The translations under genes and the position numbers were made by a program. The notes under the pieces are model-generated. The model made no database searches and had not been told where the DNA came from. It saw nothing but the letters and a program-made list of their open reading frames with translations. A stretch of DNA of 64,000 nt from Enchytraeus crypticus (lineage: Eukaryota > Annelida > Clitellata > Enchytraeida > Enchytraeidae): the NCBI GenBank assembly GCA_905160935.1, contig CAJHZI010000498.1, positions 589,501 through 653,500 on the forward strand. Reading direction: 5' to 3'. Below are positions 25,831 through 37,732 of the stretch, in pieces (position 1 is the first letter of the stretch; every line of letters begins with the position of its first letter).

Positions 25831-26133
25831 AATAGCAGACCAGTAGCTATATAGTAGTAGCATCTCATACCAACTGCCTCACTTTTTAGTAGCAGACGAG
25901 TAGCTGTATAGTAATAGCATCTCATATCAACTGCTTTACTTTATAGTAACAGACGATTAGCTATATATTAGCAGCATCTCATATCAACTGCTTCAGTTTA
26001 TTGTAGCTGACTAGCAGCTATATTGTAGTAGAATCTCATACCAACTGCCTCACTTTATAGTAACTGACAGCAGTTATACATGCATATTGCGGTACTTAAC
26101 ATCCACTGCCTAACTATATAGTAGCAATTCTAG
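25831..26133. repeat. 57-bp satellite, about five units
   Basis: Units start at 25831, 25888, 25945 and 26002 with an exact 57-bp period. The core is AGCATCTCATACCAACTGCC, followed by ACTTTATAGTA. A fifth, diverged unit and a stub run to 26133. Confidence 0.9.
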
Positions 26134-27363
26134 AGCTAACGACCCTATTCATAGCTGCCTCAATTTTAATCACTATGTGGTTGAACTGTCTAGCAGTTGC
26201 AGTTTCACTTCAGAGTAGGACCTGCCTCAAGATACAGTACTGTTCAAAGATGTGGCTATCTCTATTTATTTGTTTAGTTATTTACTATTTCTATTGTTTT
26301 TACTATTTATTTATAAAATGTTATTTTTTATTATCTATAGCCGTAGAGGTCTCTTGTCAAATTAACAGCTACATATATGCAGTTTGGATACCTAACTTCG
26401 CTGCGTCAATTTACATACAAATATATTTAAGTCATAATTACTATACTTAAATCTCTCCAATCTTTTATTCAAACTAGCTCATAAGTCATCATCTGACTAA
26501 TGGATAGCGTGATCTAGCTATTTGTGTTAAGTTATCCCGCTCTATTCCGGGTCAATTATTTGTCACTGTAGGCCAGTTATTATGTTGAGCGAATCTGAGC
26601 AGTGAGCACCTTTTGACTTATTTTCAGTTTTTGATAAAATCACAGAAGACGGCTAATGTTGAGTGGCTTAATTCATCGGTACGCTATTTTCTATAGTTAA
26701 GTAATCAACTATTAATTGGCTTTCATTTCCACAATAAAATTTTGTTAAAATCAATTCTAATGGAAAAAGCTTCATTTCTAGTTTGGAACAGTCAAAAATT
26801 TGCTCGTGAATGAGACTGTAATAAAGGTATGATTTTATATATTAAATTTTGAAAGTAAAATATAGCTACAAGTGTCAAGCATTATGAGTGTGCGTGTATG
26901 TTTGTACATTATTGTACTATTATACGAATGCTAAAGGAATTTGTTTAAAGTGAAAAAAAATCTATAGAACAAAATCTAGTAGTGCAGCGTGTCTCTTAAT
27001 TGAAGTAAGAATTTAATATGTTGTAGAGACATGATTATGAAGTAGGTTTCTGAGGTAAATAAAGTCTGGCAACTTGCGAATTAATAGACCAAATTCGAAT
27101 TGTAAACGTACCTGAAAGCGTGAAGTAATGGCGGATTGTTGCTGCTGAGGTCAATGAAAATCTGTCGCCGAGACTATATTTTCAGAGCTAATTTAAATTA
27201 AATAGTTGCAAACTTATTTTAAGGCGATCAACTTTTAAAATTTGTTGTCTTTCCTAGATAGAGCATATCATTCTAACCAAGACACCACTAAAGTTTAATT
27301 TCTACTACATAAAAGGTACGAAGAAACTTAATTAGACTGTCAGAATATTATTGGGCACATGCA

Positions 27364-27365
<2 letters not shown>
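26134..27365. other. Intergenic DNA
   Basis: AT-rich. No supportable gene; a 91-codon frame at 26175 has low-complexity hydrophobic content only. Confidence 0.45.
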
Positions 27366-27399
<34 letters not shown>

Positions 27400-27400
27400 A
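27366..27400. repeat. (AG)n microsatellite
   Basis: Pure AG run. Confidence 0.95.
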
Positions 27401-28659
27401 AATTGTAAAATTTGTAACGCCATATTGTTCCTAGAAAGTTCAATTCTAAAAGTACTAATGAAATTGATCATATTTTAGATCAGCCAGTAATTTATCGATC
27501 TTCAGGAATATGGACATAAACATATATTAACAACTTCAGAACGGCTGCGATGAAAACAACATTTCTGAAGAACTTACTGAAAGGATCTCGTTCAATTACT
27601 GCATAAGAGGTGAGTAGATTGTTTAATTAAAATACTATTTGTTAAGTGTTTAGCAACATGTATAGCAAGGTTCGATTTGCAGGAGGAAGGATGGCGGGGG
27701 GTGGGTGTGATGGTGGAAAGATGGTTCTGTCGATCTCCTCAGTTAGGCTGAAACAATACGTAAGAATTTAGGTGTTGCCCCCATATCAGGTATTTGGTGG
27801 GGTTAGGGAGTCTAATATTTTTCTTCAATATTTTAGAGTACATGTAGCATCACATAGCAGCAATTGGAGTGTTACTGTCATCAATGACAAAATGGAGCAG
27901 TATTGAGACAAATCCACCCCGGCGAGCACACAGAAAGTTCAAAAACGGCCCAAATTCCAAATTCAGAAAATTATTCCAAAGATATGCTGACAGATGTATA
28001 CTGACAGTTTTGCCCATGTAACTCAAAAGGCCTATGAATCGTTGACGTCATAGAGGGTCTGAGAACATTTATCGAGGTCCTGAGCTCTATAGTTAGGCCA
28101 ACGCTACAGACACAGATGTGACCAATTATGCAGTGTCAAGTCCGAACGCTTTCAAGCTTACCGCTGTCAATAAATATCGCATAAACAAAGTCCTGGCAGT
28201 CAATCCCTGACCCTGTTCTTTAGACTGACAATCCCAGTTATGATCACCAAATCCACCCCCTCTCTTCTGCTAAACACCTGTCGTCCAGCGGACTCCAACA
28301 TTCCGTTCGAATTTGATAAATCAAGTATTGAACATGAGAAGAGCTATAGGGGATGCAGGTTCTGCCGCGCAGTATGTTTCTTCTTTAAAAGTGTCTTTAA
28401 TGTTTAATGTTTAATAGAGTACATCATGCTAAGGCATCTCTATACTTTACAACAGTTACGGTAAAACGGTGTGCGCCTGAACATATTGAAATGACTCTCA
28501 CCACGACATTTGATCTTTGTTTCTTCAAATATCCAGTCAGACTCCTTGAAACTCTGAGTCCAAGACCTCCGAATCTAAATCCTGCACTTCTGGGTTCGAG
28601 CCAACTTATGGAGTCCAGACACTGAGGCTAGGTCAACCTGTCTCTGCCACAGGATAACC
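27401..28659. other. Intergenic DNA
   Basis: No recognised gene. A G-rich patch lies at 27680-27720, and a TTTAATG triplicate near 28397. Confidence 0.4.
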
Positions 28660-28662
28660 TCT

Positions 28663-28703
<41 letters not shown>
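28660..28703. repeat. (TA)n microsatellite
   Basis: Simple TA run. Confidence 0.95.
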
Positions 28704-28706
<3 letters not shown>

Positions 28707-29035
28707 GACACCTATGATTAACCAAACGGGTTTAAATATCTAGAACTACATAATAAACTAGAAGCAAATAATATCGGTACTCAGTTGTTTCACTAGAGTC
28801 AACTGACTAATGCAGAATTAGCATAACCTCCTTTTCTTTAATTTCGTTTACTTTGGACTGATTTTCTGGATTTTGGAATTTGCATCGTTTTTGGACCTTT
28901 TTTTGCTCACCAGTTGATTTGGTCTCATTAGAGCTCGACGTTTTCATTGATGACTGTAGCACTCTAATTGTTATTATTATTATTATTACCATGCTATATT
29001 ATACTTAGAGGATGAATACAGCGTAAAAACAATAA

Positions 29036-29190
29036 TGTGGAGCTTTGGAGTATGATTAGCCTTTTTTGTGATCGAGGTGAGCTTATGATCTAGGTGGTCC
29101 CCCACTTGCTCGCTCGGTCCCGGACTCCAAAACCCCTAGAGGGCGCTTACGTATAAATAGATTGATTGGATTGATTGATTATTTCTCCAC
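29036..29190 (+). mobile_element. SINE-like sequence with (GATT)n tail
   Basis: A GC-richer block (GGTGGTCCCCCACTTGCTCG, CCTAGAGGGCGCTTACG) ending in ATAAATAGATTGATTGGATT, then GATTGATT. The tail type resembles that of family C, but the body differs. Confidence 0.5.
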
Positions 29191-30555
29191 TCCGTCGGTG
29201 TTGAGGGTCCCAAATGAATTGAAGGATTGAGTGACGGATTTGGACTAAATCCATATGACAAGCCATTGATTAATCGAGTTTGTAGAACCAGCCCTCGGCG
29301 TCAGCGAAGTTTAGAAATCAGTGTTGGGTAGAGTTTTAAGCTTCAATAGCGCTTCCAATGCTTCAAATAATGCTTATTTAAAATGAAGATATACTATGTT
29401 TACGTCTTGAAAGTAAAATAATTGTATACATGGTAAATTAAAATTGTGATCACAATATTGAGAGACCAGAACTTTATTCTAATGTCTTAATCATTAATCA
29501 CAGCTGTAAGCTTCAGTCACTGCGGAATAAAAAAATCATTTATTCTGGGACCTGTCGATTAACTAGGATGCGAAGTTTATTTCGAACTTGGAAGCATTGA
29601 GTCTAGATCTCGGAACAGAATTCTTTATATATTATGTTGTTAAAGTTTAATTTCAGTAACTAGACATGTTACGTTCATTTGACTTATTTAAGATGTGAGC
29701 GTAACTTGTTGTGAAATAATGCAGGTATAATATTTCGTTGGTTTGGAGCACAATGGTGCCATGCGCAGTTTAGAAGTGTTAGGTAGTAAGTGCATATACA
29801 CGTACATGTAGAACGTATGTGCACTGAAGATTCTGCTTAGGCGCACATGGTCCCTTTGTGTTTTGGTTCCAAGGCGGCCTATGTATTATAATACATACAA
29901 TCACTTGGTACTTCTGTGCACTAATAGATACAAGTATTATCATACCACTGTAATGTGCTCATAGTTTTAAATCAAAAAGTGCCTTGGCACCTTTGTGCTC
30001 CAAGCCATCGATTTGAAATAGTAATAAGAATCACAAAAGCATTTTTTATTATTATCTAACTTAATTTTAATACCCAAAATTCGCTCACGATTTCACGTCG
30101 TTTGTAATATTGGGGAATCGTGATGACTTTCATAATGGTTTGTGAATGTGAATCAGGATCTAAACTATCGTTGTTTTGCTTTCATCAGCTTCTGCGCTGT
30201 TTGTTGCTGATTTTAGGTGAAGTTTTACTGTTTCTCATTAAAAATAAGACTGTTTCGCTGATTTAGTATTTAAGATTTGTTTTGAAAGTGCCTACGAGCT
30301 AGCGTCAATAAATCTCTGATATTACTGTATATATACATTAGTCTTGTTATCCTTTAATCGACCGGCTTTATAGACCCTATATCGGCTTGAAATAACCATA
30401 ACGATGTGGTGAGTAAATCTTATCAGAATAAACACAGGTATGCTTTATATTGTCTGCATAGTTTAGTAAAGAGAGCGTGAGGTAATGAAGTTTTTATTCT
30501 ATTTTAAACCCAACTTTTTGAGCCATATATCAATCTTCTGACCCTCTTACATCGG
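29191..30555. other. Intergenic DNA
   Basis: AT-rich. No gene or known repeat recognised. Confidence 0.45.
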
Positions 30556-30730
30556 AGCTTGGACTTGCACTGTTTTCATCTTGTTGTCTCTTTGGTCTTT
30601 GTAGTCTTCATCATATGTAGCTATGGCGTCTGTTTGTGCAGAGTCTGCTTGAGACGTCACTGTCGTTGTTTTGTGGCGAAGAACGTATCGGACGTTGAAT
30701 TCTTATTAATTAACTGATTTACTGGTTGTT
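30556..30730 (+). mobile_element. SINE (family C)
   Basis: CGTCTGTTTGTGCAGAGTCT, then GCTTGAGACGTCACTG, GTGGCGAAGAACG and CGGACGTTGAATTCTTATTA. The same order is seen at 40336-40495 and, reversed, at 1578-1690. Confidence 0.65.
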
Positions 30731-30902
30731 CCTGAGGATATGGGATCGATACGCGATCAGGTTATCGGAGAAAAAACCTTGGACATTCAAAGGACATTGA
30801 TATTTGACTAAAATGTTTACAGTAGAGTAAACAAGTGATATTTGAAAATGATAGATATCATCATGGAGCACCATTTCACTATAATATAATATTAATCCTT
30901 TA

Positions 30903-30904
<2 letters not shown>

Positions 30905-30950
<46 letters not shown>
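30905..30950. repeat. (TA)n microsatellite
   Basis: Simple TA run. Confidence 0.95.
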
Positions 30951-30952
<2 letters not shown>

Positions 30953-31269
30953 TCTTTAATAAAACGTTTAACAATGTTTATCCGAAGGATTAGAGATAAT
31001 AAGCTCAGAAACTTTTCGGTGTATTCCTATTATTATAGCTTGTCTTAAACTATGCCATATATTTTTCATCTCATTTTTCGTCTACTATTGCACAAAACTG
31101 ACAGCAGTATTTTGCTTGGTGACACAAATGAGAGCTCAGCCAAAATTTAATATAGTAAGTTATTTATAGTCAACGTTATTTCATTAAACATTAACCTTGG
31201 CTTCAGCTTATGGACAAACTGAATTCTCATAAAATTTAATCCACAGCTTTAAATATAGTGATATGTACA

Positions 31270-31272
31270 TAT

Positions 31273-31306
<34 letters not shown>

Positions 31307-31330
31307 TATTATATATACATTAAATATATA
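31270..31330. repeat. (TA)n microsatellite
   Basis: Interrupted TA run. Confidence 0.9.
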
Positions 31331-31426
31331 TCACGTGTTGTGTACGGTCACTTAGCTCTCATTTCTACGTCTGTCTCTCGCTCTCTGTCTCTGTCTCTTT
31401 TCTTTCTTTCTCGTGTCGTTTCAGGT

Positions 31427-31510
31427 GGCACGTCAAATATATATTTCACACTCAATGAGCATAGTGTTGACCAACAAATTTGTGCCTTCACAATACGAAA
31501 GATTTTCTAA
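31427..31510 (+). CDS. Weak candidate terminal exon
   Basis: A strong polypyrimidine tract (CT-rich, about 31370-31425) ends in GTTTCAG. Two frames are open after it: SNIYFTLNEHSVDQQICAFT to a stop at 31510, or VARQIYISHSMSIVLTNKF. No family is recognised, and the tract may simply be a microsatellite. Confidence 0.2.
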   Translation, partial: GTSNIYFTLNEHSVDQQICAFTIRKIF

Positions 31511-31831
31511 ACTTTAATATAGCCACATTCTTGTAAAATATTGATTCCAATTTGGCTCCCTTTGCCTACTTCATTCTATGCATAGTTGCCTTATACCACC
31601 TGCTTTCTGTACAATTGGTCTATTCTGCAGTAACTCGGATATAACACGGGGACTACATTGCAGTATGACACGGGTTCATACTTATACAGCGGACTCTTAT
31701 TAAATAAGTCTCGTAAGCAGTAAGCGAAGCCTTTCCTGTATAAATAATACCGACCTCATTTTCTGTCCGTTGCCTTCCGGCATGCGCAAGGAAAGCGGCT
31801 TCATTTTAGAGAACTTGCTGAATTTTTATCT

Positions 31832-32030
31832 CAGATCGATTTCTGGATAGAATCTTTAATTAAGTACTTTAGACAAACTATTTTCCTGAATTATTCTCTA
31901 CGATCGATTTCTACATGTAGATAGAATCTTTAATTGTGTACTTTAGGAAACTATCTGGTTCAAGTATTCTCTAAGATCGATTTCTAGATAGAATCTTTAA
32001 TTTTACACTTTAGGCAAACTATTTTGGGCG
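31832..32030 (+). repeat. Three tandem copies of a ~57-74-bp unit
   Basis: Each copy holds GATCGATTTCTRGATAGAAT, CTTTAATT, ACTTTAGRCAAACTAT. Copies start near 31832, 31897 and 31971, and length differs by small insertions. Confidence 0.85.
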
Positions 32031-32102
32031 GGAATAATCAATGCTTTAACGTAATTAGTAGTAGATGCTTAGTTCAAAGACCAAGAGCTCCTCACGAAAC
32101 AT

Positions 32103-32168
32103 AAAAAGCTGGTAAAAAAAAGCTTAAGCTAAGGTTAACGTCAGTTTCCTCACTCGAAAGCGATGCAT
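32103..32168 (-). mobile_element. tRNA-derived SINE (family A), 3' end only
   Basis: Only the tail and the shared 3' domain (TTAACGTCAGTTTCCTCACT, CGAAAGCGATG) are present; the head is missing. Confidence 0.7.
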
Positions 32169-32468
32169 TTGTAATCCACTATAGCGTGTAGTGCAAAAAC
32201 TACCTGACTATTTACAATTTCTTGTAATACATTTATTTTGTAACTGTTTACGATTACTATACATGTAGTTAGTTGTACGATGCGGTTTGAAATGTTTTAA
32301 AAAGTTTGATTAATATCGACATTTTGCTAAACCACGTAATATAATTACCCTTCATCTTGATAAGTAAGGGTGAAATTAATTATCAGAGTGCAGTGCAGTA
32401 TATCGATGGATTAACAATTAGCCATATCATTTGTATTATTATTAGTAATTATTATTGACAAAACAGCC
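32169..32468. other. AT-rich intergenic DNA
   Basis: Nothing recognised before the hAT-like element. Confidence 0.4.
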
Positions 32469-32486
32469 GTTTAAATTAGAGATGGG

Positions 32487-32670
32487 AATCGAACCGAACC
32501 CGAACCGAACCCTAAAGTCTAGAATTTTGACCGAACCGAACCGAACTCGAACCCAGACTCTGATCGAACCCGAACCGAACCCCAACCCAGACTCTGACCG
32601 AACCGAACCGAACCCGAACCCAGACTCTGGAAGAACCCGAACAGAACCCGAACCCAGACTTCGTCCAAAC
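32487..32670 (+). repeat. GAACC-type minisatellite, left array
   Basis: Tandem CCGAACC/GAACCC units interrupted by CAGACTCTG segments repeated every ~30-40 bp. It forms the left subterminal region of the hAT-like element. Confidence 0.9.
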
Positions 32671-33784
32671 CGAACTGAACTTAACTCTTGTAGTTTCTTT
32701 CTACTTCACCAGCTTGACATTAAATACAGATAGTAAGAACAATACAAATATATATTAGTTTTTGCATTTACATGTCTTACAGTATCTAACAGCGTATATT
32801 CAGGTAAGGCTGGTTCCGATACAAATTTTAAACTGGTAGTGGTACAAAGAAATGGTAGCGGGAAGCGAGACGGGCCTACAGAAGATAGTGGATAGTCTGA
32901 ATGATACGGCATTGAAATATGGAATGAAGATTAACAACAAAGAGACAAAAGTGATGAGAGTATTCCATACAAATCTGAAAATGCTTGACTTCATCTAGGT
33001 GGATTTGTTCTTGTTATTCAAATTATGAATTTTTTCTAATTTTAGTGGGCTACCTTAAGATTTTTGCAGCCAGATTTACAAATAATAATATGTGACATTC
33101 TATGTGTTAAAACTATCTGGAGTAAATAATTTTTCACCATAGCAATGCAATAATTTCATAACTATTTTCGAAACTTGATAATTGATCTGAGAGTTTCAAT
33201 TTTGAAACCCTAAGGTAATTTATGAAGCTTATTACTGGTCAGTTGATAGCAAACGGTGTATATTATGATCATTTTTCTATGGAAGTTCACGTGTTTACCA
33301 AATCATCTTTATTTGACATTTTTATGTTACTAAATTGCACTTTGTCTCTGAAATCATCAGCATCATCATCATCATCATCATCTTCCATTTAATACCAGTT
33401 TAACTTTGTCTCTGAAATATTGGATCAAATTTTAGCCAAGACATTTCCATTTAATTACAAACGTATCTAATATATAGGCCTATAGTGACAAAAAATTTAA
33501 AAATTGATGAAACATTCTATTTGCTTGTTATAATCAAGGAGAATATTTCAGATGCAATAATAAAGCTACATATCTATATTATGAACATTTGTTGGTCAAC
33601 CTACAATATTTTAAGAAATGTACACGAATAAATACCACTTTTGTCCTTTTTTCATTGTCATATTTTTACCCAGGTGAAAAAATGTGTCAGCTATTATGAC
33701 TTAATGAATTTTTAGCATATTTACCGTAACCATTTTTTAAACATGTTTGTCATAACCATGATTATTATAATTAAAGTTATACAA

Positions 33785-34015
33785 TTGCACATTATCCAAA
33801 TCAAACCATTTCGAACTCAAATCGAACTCTTGCGAGTTGGAAAGCAAGCCGAACCCAAACCGAACCCGAACCCTAGTTAGAACCGAACCCGAACTGAGCC
33901 GAACTGTCATTTTCAACGAACCGAACCGAACTCTCAAAATGTCAACTGCTAACCGAACCCGAACCGAACCGAACTTTCATTTTCAAGGAGTCGAACCGAA
34001 CCCGAACTCTGGAAA
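33785..34015 (+). repeat. GAACC-type minisatellite, right array
   Basis: The same GAACC units, here interspersed with AACTCT, TTTCATTTTCAA and related spacers. It lies just inside the right end of the hAT-like element. Confidence 0.9.
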
Positions 34016-34301
34016 TTCATAAAATTTCAATCTCTAGTTTAAATCTAATTGTTTATGTAGCATCTTTTGCTTCTCTTCTCTAAATTAAACGTATTAAGGG
34101 CACTGGCAGAATTCACCGACACCAATATTCTTTTTGTTAGACACTATGATTTAGTTATATACAGTACAAACATTACATTCAGTTGTAATGAATTAACATG
34201 TTCGTATGAATACCTATAACTAGGAATCATGTCCTTTTTATATCGTCATTGACCTTAACATAGACTTCTCAATGCACAGCTAATGATATAATCATACAAA
34301 G

Positions 34302-34436
34302 GTAATGGTAAAGCTATTGTTAACGTCAGTTTCCTCATTCAAAAGCGATGTCAGTGACGGCGAGCCCAGGATTTTAAACCCGCTCACAATGATTCGTCAC
34401 TGGAATATCTTACAGACATCGCCACTGGCTCCAGCC
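34302..34436 (-). mobile_element. tRNA-derived SINE (family A)
   Basis: Minus-strand copy with the shared 3' domain, a diverged B box and the 5' hairpin end (ACTGGCTCCAGCCAT on plus). Confidence 0.75.
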
Positions 34437-34859
34437 ATATAATCACAATTACTTTTGTTGGCTCATGGATTCAAAGAATATAGGCTGCATACGATCAGAA
34501 TTCTGCTTCAGTCTAAATTAGATTAATTTTCTGATATGCAATAATGTCAATTGAGGCTGTCCGGTCTCGCCGCAGTGTTCTGTAGAGCAAGGATGAGCAA
34601 TGGTTCTCTAGGGCTACATACAAGACATGTAGATGAATACTCGTACATGCAGAATACCTTTCATACGACGAAAATTTGTCTTTAAAAAGGGCTCTAAGCA
34701 TGTCCTGGAACTGGTGTTCTATATTTTGGATTTTGCACCGCTTTGTATCATTTTGCTTTTTGTTCTTTGGTTTGGATTTCGTAGGCGATGATCGATGCTG
34801 ACAGCGATATTGCCTATTCGGAGCTCCTGAAATTAATAGTTGGATTTACAAATTGCAAA

Positions 34860-35070
34860 AGAGGAAGTTCTCGGGAGAATTTTTCTATATAGAGAGTTAG
34901 TAAATATTATATGAACGCAAGGCAATAGAGTTAGAGGAACACCGAGGTAAGTGATTCTGGATGATTTAATAAATTATAAATTTGTATAGAGAAACGATAA
35001 GAGCAGGTGAAGATAGATTTAGTTGAAGCAGTTATATGCCATGGACCTGCCGTTAGGCAGTACACTTGTA
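34860..35070 (+). mobile_element. LINE family 2 fragment, diverged
   Basis: It carries GAGGAAGTTCT at its left and ATGCCATGGACCTGCCGTTA, then GGCAGTACACTTGTAGAG at its right end; the middle is eroded. Confidence 0.6.
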
Positions 35071-35499
35071 GAGATACAATTTATTTTGAAAATAAGCCTA
35101 CATCAACTAAAGCGATAGTTTATATTGTTTAATATTGAGAGCTATTATCATAGATACATGTATAATTACGTTGGTCCTTCGATGCAGAAAATCAGAGATC
35201 TAACTCAATTAACCCGATGACGTCGGAAGCCAGCCTTGCAGACTGAGAGGCAATTCATTCATTTTAATGCTCAGTGCTCACAATATAGAATCTTTACTGT
35301 TTAATATTTATTAACGTACTTATTAGTTTACATTACTTATCAATTACTATACTTGCCTGTACTCAAGAAAATTACCAGTTAATAGATTAAATTGCCCTAC
35401 TGTGTAAAACTGTAATTTATTAAAATTAATTTCGTTTAAACTATCTATTTTTAAATTTGCAGTGTAATAACTTAGTAAGGACTAGCCCTTTGCGAAGTG
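35071..35499. other. Intergenic DNA
   Basis: AT-rich sequence with no gene or repeat recognised. Confidence 0.4.
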
Positions 35500-35620
35500 A
35501 TTAACCTGTTGATCTATGGAGTGCTCTTTATGAAGCGTGAAAACAGACTTTGAGTATGAATATGTACATGCACGTTAGACCTGTCACTTGGCAAAACACT
35601 AGAGAGAGATGGTAATTTGA
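35500..35620 (+). repeat. Interspersed repeat (family G)
   Basis: Contains GTGCTCTTTATGAAGCGTGA, then AAAATGTACAT-like and CACTTGGCAAAACACTAG blocks. A second copy lies at 43340-43445. Nature unknown. Confidence 0.55.
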
Positions 35621-36067
35621 TGTTACCTCTTGGAAGCAGTAATATTTTGAGCAATTTATGGACGTTCGTAAAATGCCAGCCATTGAAAATGTTCTAAATA
35701 TTCTGAAAATATTATAAAGTATTCTGAGTAAATGAATAAATAAATAAAATATTCTGACAATATTCTAACTCCTACTGAGTGCTTATTGGTCAGCTGATTT
35801 TAATGATGACGTTGCTGCAATTAATAATGAATTCAATAGATTCTTGATTTGTTGAGTTTTGAGTTGAACTCTCCATCTAAACTTTTCATACTCTGTTTAT
35901 TTTCTAAAAATAGCCTAATTTAAAACTACTATTTGCATAAATCATTGTAGCAATAATTTGTAAAAAATCTTTAAATCTTTAAGTAAGAAGTCAAATTATA
36001 CTGCTCAGCTGAAATCATTTATTTCTAATCGAGAAATGATTGGTGGCCAAAGAGCAAAATTTGATTC

Positions 36068-36180
36068 AGAATTTTTATTTAGTGCACTGCCTACTGGCAG
36101 GTCCTTGGTATATAATGCCTCCAGTCTTCTCTGTCTTCCCCATTCCGTTTCATTTCCACATATGAGTGGTCTTAATTGCA
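36068..36180 (-). mobile_element. LINE family 2 fragment
   Basis: Minus-strand 3' end: AGTGCACTGCCTACTGGCAG, GTCCTTGGTATATAATGCCT on plus. Confidence 0.7.
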
Positions 36181-36289
36181 AACATATGACAGACATAATG
36201 ATAAACGCAATAAGGAAAGAAAGTATACAAATAGGTGACAGATATATCAATAATAAGCATTATTGGAAAACCGTAGTGGTTAAACTGCG

Positions 36290-36440
36290 AAATGAGAACA
36301 GGTGAACGGTCTGAATATTTCGGGGCCCCATGTAAAGTATTTACAGATCTCCTAGTATCTCTTATTCGGGCTCCTAGTAGGGGAAGGCACCTCAGAAAAA
36401 ATGAGAGCCCCGGGAAACGTTGTTCCCTGCGCCCCCTTAT
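36290..36440. other. GC-rich patch of unknown nature
   Basis: It has CGGGGCCCCATG, GGGGAAGGCACCTCAG and GAGAGCCCCGGGAAACG. Short frames are open on both strands but resemble no family. It may be the remnant of a DNA transposon or processed gene. Confidence 0.3.
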
Positions 36441-37612
36441 TTTAACCACTACGTATGTAGAACCACGTATGTTTAACCAGCGTAGATGTATGTAGATTGT
36501 GATTTTATATCACAAAGCTACTCTGTTGCAATACTACTTTGACTAAATAATAAATTTTTTCGCTCATAAAAACTATACGAAGCATTTCATATATTATTTT
36601 AAACGAAACATTCAGCTAATTTCAAACGAAAATTGTGTAGTTAATTTCGGCCTCTTTTGAGATGTGAACTGTGTTATAAGGCAGAGAAAGTGGAGACTCA
36701 TACTGCAGTATCTGAATTTTCCGAGTTTGACGAATTTGAAAGGATTATCGACAATAATTGCATCATAAACATCTTATAGAGAGAGCACTCAATAAGTCGT
36801 CTTCACTACAATTCGGAGCATAGTGGAGTCTACTACCATAGGGTCCGATGGAGTGAACTTATGTGAAAATTAAGTATCGTTTTAGTGCGCATTTTCAAAT
36901 ATAACATACAACTTTTTATCAATTAGAGAAGTATATGGTTCTTACGTCTTATGTTTTATCATATACATTTTTGTTACTATTATGTTATTCTTTTAAATTA
37001 TTCATTAGAAATTCTGAATGGAATAAATATCGTTTGCCTACAGGATATACAGTTATAGGCTAAATATATGAATATGTATATAATATATTAATAAAAAGAT
37101 ATTATATATTATTTTTTATTTGCATTTTTATCACTTTTCCTTTATTATGTTTGACGTATGTAAGTACTTTTAGGTCCGTATGTCAATTTACACGTTTTAA
37201 ACGTGATATTTAAGTATTTCTTTGTAAATTTCGTGAATTAAAGATTATTTATCTATATATCTAAGGCTGCTACTTCTTTCTTTATCTGTTTTACAACTGG
37301 ATATGGTTAAAGTTTATTTTTATAGATGGATTGCCTTTGCTGATCCGATACATGGCTCTGTGACAAAAAAGAAAATATACGATTTTTCGCAAATGGCTCT
37401 CTGTAGCAAATTTTTGAATGAAATGGTTTAATCACGCTTAATGCTCGATAAATAAAAACAGTATTATCGAAACTATGTATTGCGTAGGTGCACGGTTAAT
37501 CTTTCATTAAATAAGTCACCTTTTTCCTTAATTATTAATTCTACGGAAAATATCTTTGCACCGTTATGAAGTCAACTGAACTAATCATTTACTTCAATCT
37601 ATCCTTACTCCA
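36441..37612. other. Intergenic DNA
   Basis: AT-rich. No recognised feature. Confidence 0.45.
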
Positions 37613-37732
37613 TTACATCTTTAGATCTAAATTTTTCTTGTCAAGAATAACATCGCTATTCAAGCTGAACTTCTCAATTACATCGCAGTGCCGACGATCA
37701 AAGGATGTCACTTCTGCATCGCTGAGGTTTCC
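37613..37732 (-). CDS. Candidate terminal exon of an unknown gene
   Basis: On the minus strand an acceptor TTATTATATGCAG precedes exactly 40 codons ending in TAA. The frame reads GNLSDAEVTSFDRRHCDVIE, then KFSLNSDVILDKKNLDLKM. The composition is protein-like and GC is above the flanks. No family is recognised, and no further exon was found upstream on that strand, so this stays tentative. Confidence 0.3.
   Translation of the reverse strand, partial: GNLSDAEVTSFDRRHCDVIEKFSLNSDVILDKKNLDLKM

Larger units (their letters stand above)
32477..34036. mobile_element. Non-autonomous hAT-like DNA transposon
   Basis: The termini are TAGAGATGGGAAT at 32477 and the inverted form (reads TAGAGATTGAAAT from the right end). 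They match at 11 of 13 positions. The 8-bp sequence GTTTAAAT lies directly outside both ends (32469-32476 and 34037-34044), as expected for a hAT target-site duplication. Arrays of GAACC/GAACCC occupy about 32487-32670 near the left end and about 33785-34015 near the right end. They are in the same orientation rather than inverted. The 1.56-kb element holds no transposase frame. Its interior contains a LINE family 2 scrap (32850-32970) and a family E SINE end (33355-33400). Confidence 0.85.

Noticed and set aside
25328..25925. Long Ser-Leu and Arg-Glu frames
   Set aside because: Low-complexity translations of a (CT)n tract on both strands.
32487..32670. Telomere-like repeat
   Set aside because: GAACC/GAACCC units are irregular, internal and bounded by transposon ends; they do not match a known animal telomere repeat.
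32455..32733. Protein of Glu-Pro-Asn-Arg repeats
   Set aside because: Translation of the GAACC array of the hAT-like element.
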